64,000 bases of DNA. Origin: Sinohyriopsis cumingii. Its lineage: Eukaryota; Mollusca; Bivalvia; Unionida; Unionidae. The stretch spans positions 82,948,049-83,012,048 of the forward strand of contig CM068832.1 in NCBI GenBank assembly GCA_028554795.2. Reading direction: 5' to 3'. Under the pieces are notes generated by a model. That model did no database searches and was not told the origin of the DNA. It worked only from the letters and a program-made list of their open reading frames with translations. Both the position numbers and the translations under genes were made by a program. Shown here piece after piece: positions 63,295 to 64,000 of the stretch (the stretch's first letter is position 1; every line of letters starts with the position of its first letter).

Positions 63295-64000
63295 GAGACA
63301 TGTTTAACCCAGGTTATGCATCAGATTTGCTATGATTTGAATACATGTCATGTCAAAGAGACATGTTTAACCCAGTTTTTACATCAGATTTACTATGATT
63401 TGAATATATGTCACATGTCAAAGAGACATGTTTAACCCAGTTTTTACATTAGATTTACTATGATTTGAATATATGTCACATGGCAAAGAGACATGTTTAA
63501 CCCAGTGTATTCATCGGATTTACTATGATTTTAATGCATAACACATGGCAACGAGACATGTTTAACCCAGTGTATACATCAGATTTACTATGATTTTAAT
63601 ACATAACACATGGCAAAGAGACATGTTTAACTCAGTGTATTCATCAGATTTACTATGATTTTAATACATAACACATGGCAAAGAGACATGTTTAACCCAG
63701 TGTATACATCAGATATACTATGATTTTAATACATGTCACATATGTCAGAGAGAGATATGTATAACTGAGAGTATACATCCAATTTACTAGAGATGTTACA
63801 CAAGTCATAGGGAGACATGTATAACCCAGGGTATAAATCTGACTTATTTAGACATGTTTCATATGTGATAGGGAGATATGTATAACCCAGGGTATACATC
63901 TGATTTATTAGACATGTTTCACATGTCATAGTGCGACATGTATAGCCCAGGATATATATCCTATTTACTTCCTATGATTTTAAGAGATGTTACAGATGTC
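63295..64000. repeat. ~65-bp tandem repeat running off the window
   Basis: The unit contains GAGACATGTTTAACCCAGTG, ATCAGATTTACTATGATTTT and ACACATGGCAAA. The first half is well conserved. From 63,740 the copies diverge and shorten. It shares AAGACATGT-type words with the previous repeat, so the two arrays are probably related. Confidence 0.8.

Overview
The window looks like the nuclear genome of a marine invertebrate. A mollusc is my best guess, but that is inference. It is AT-rich and full of tandem repeats. It carries LINE retrotransposons, tRNA-derived SINEs, one intron-containing host gene (lectin-like plus mucin), and three separate Polinton/Maverick (adintovirus-like) lineages. Introns, metazoan-type histone 3' stem-loops and C-type-lectin-like exons exclude a prokaryote.

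Layout. 0.2-3.4 kb (-): a badly decayed family-B DNA polymerase gene from an old Polinton-like element. 4.35-5.76 kb (+): a CR1-like LINE fragment. 6.39-12.59 kb (+): a nearly complete LINE, flanked by unusually long (about 150 bp) direct repeats. 12.75-14.57 kb: tandem repeats. 14,575-34,923: a 20.3-kb Polinton with 269-bp terminal inverted repeats and a perfect 6-bp target duplication (TACGCT), inserted in a 59-bp satellite. 35-40 kb: more satellites. 40.6-51.0 kb (+): a multi-exon membrane protein with two lectin-like modules and a 5.7-kb mucin exon. 52-53.5 kb: a SINE and repeats. 53.86-59.07 kb: a truncated element of a different lineage (packaging ATPase, PLA2-like protein, integrase, and a polymerase-helicase-HNH fusion). 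59.1-64 kb: satellites.

The Polinton encodes a full virus-like set on the minus strand: protein-primed PolB, chromodomain integrase, packaging ATPase, adenain-like protease, major capsid protein, penton-like protein, pX-like core peptide and basic accessory proteins. It also carries two BIR (inhibitor-of-apoptosis) genes and a triplicated F-box-like gene, probably for handling host cell death and turnover. The TIRs are about 98% identical, so the insertion is recent, but this copy already has nonsense codons or frameshifts in several genes, including PolB.

The most unusual signal is that five small genes at the two ends of the Polinton each end, 22-38 nt after the stop codon, in a perfect metazoan histone-type 3' stem-loop (six-bp stem, TTTC loop). 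Four are followed by ACCCA and one by ACCCC. A purine element GAAAAGARA lies 13-14 nt past the stem in every copy, as U7 snRNP processing requires. The TIRs themselves carry two of these signals. The left-end cassettes also share a CGCGGACGTGAAGGAAAACATCCCC promoter-like motif. Other element transcripts have ordinary AATAAA signals. This suggests a virus-like element that ties one gene class to the S-phase histone mRNA pathway.

Several breaks are single-base differences in A-runs, so assembly error cannot be fully separated from true decay.
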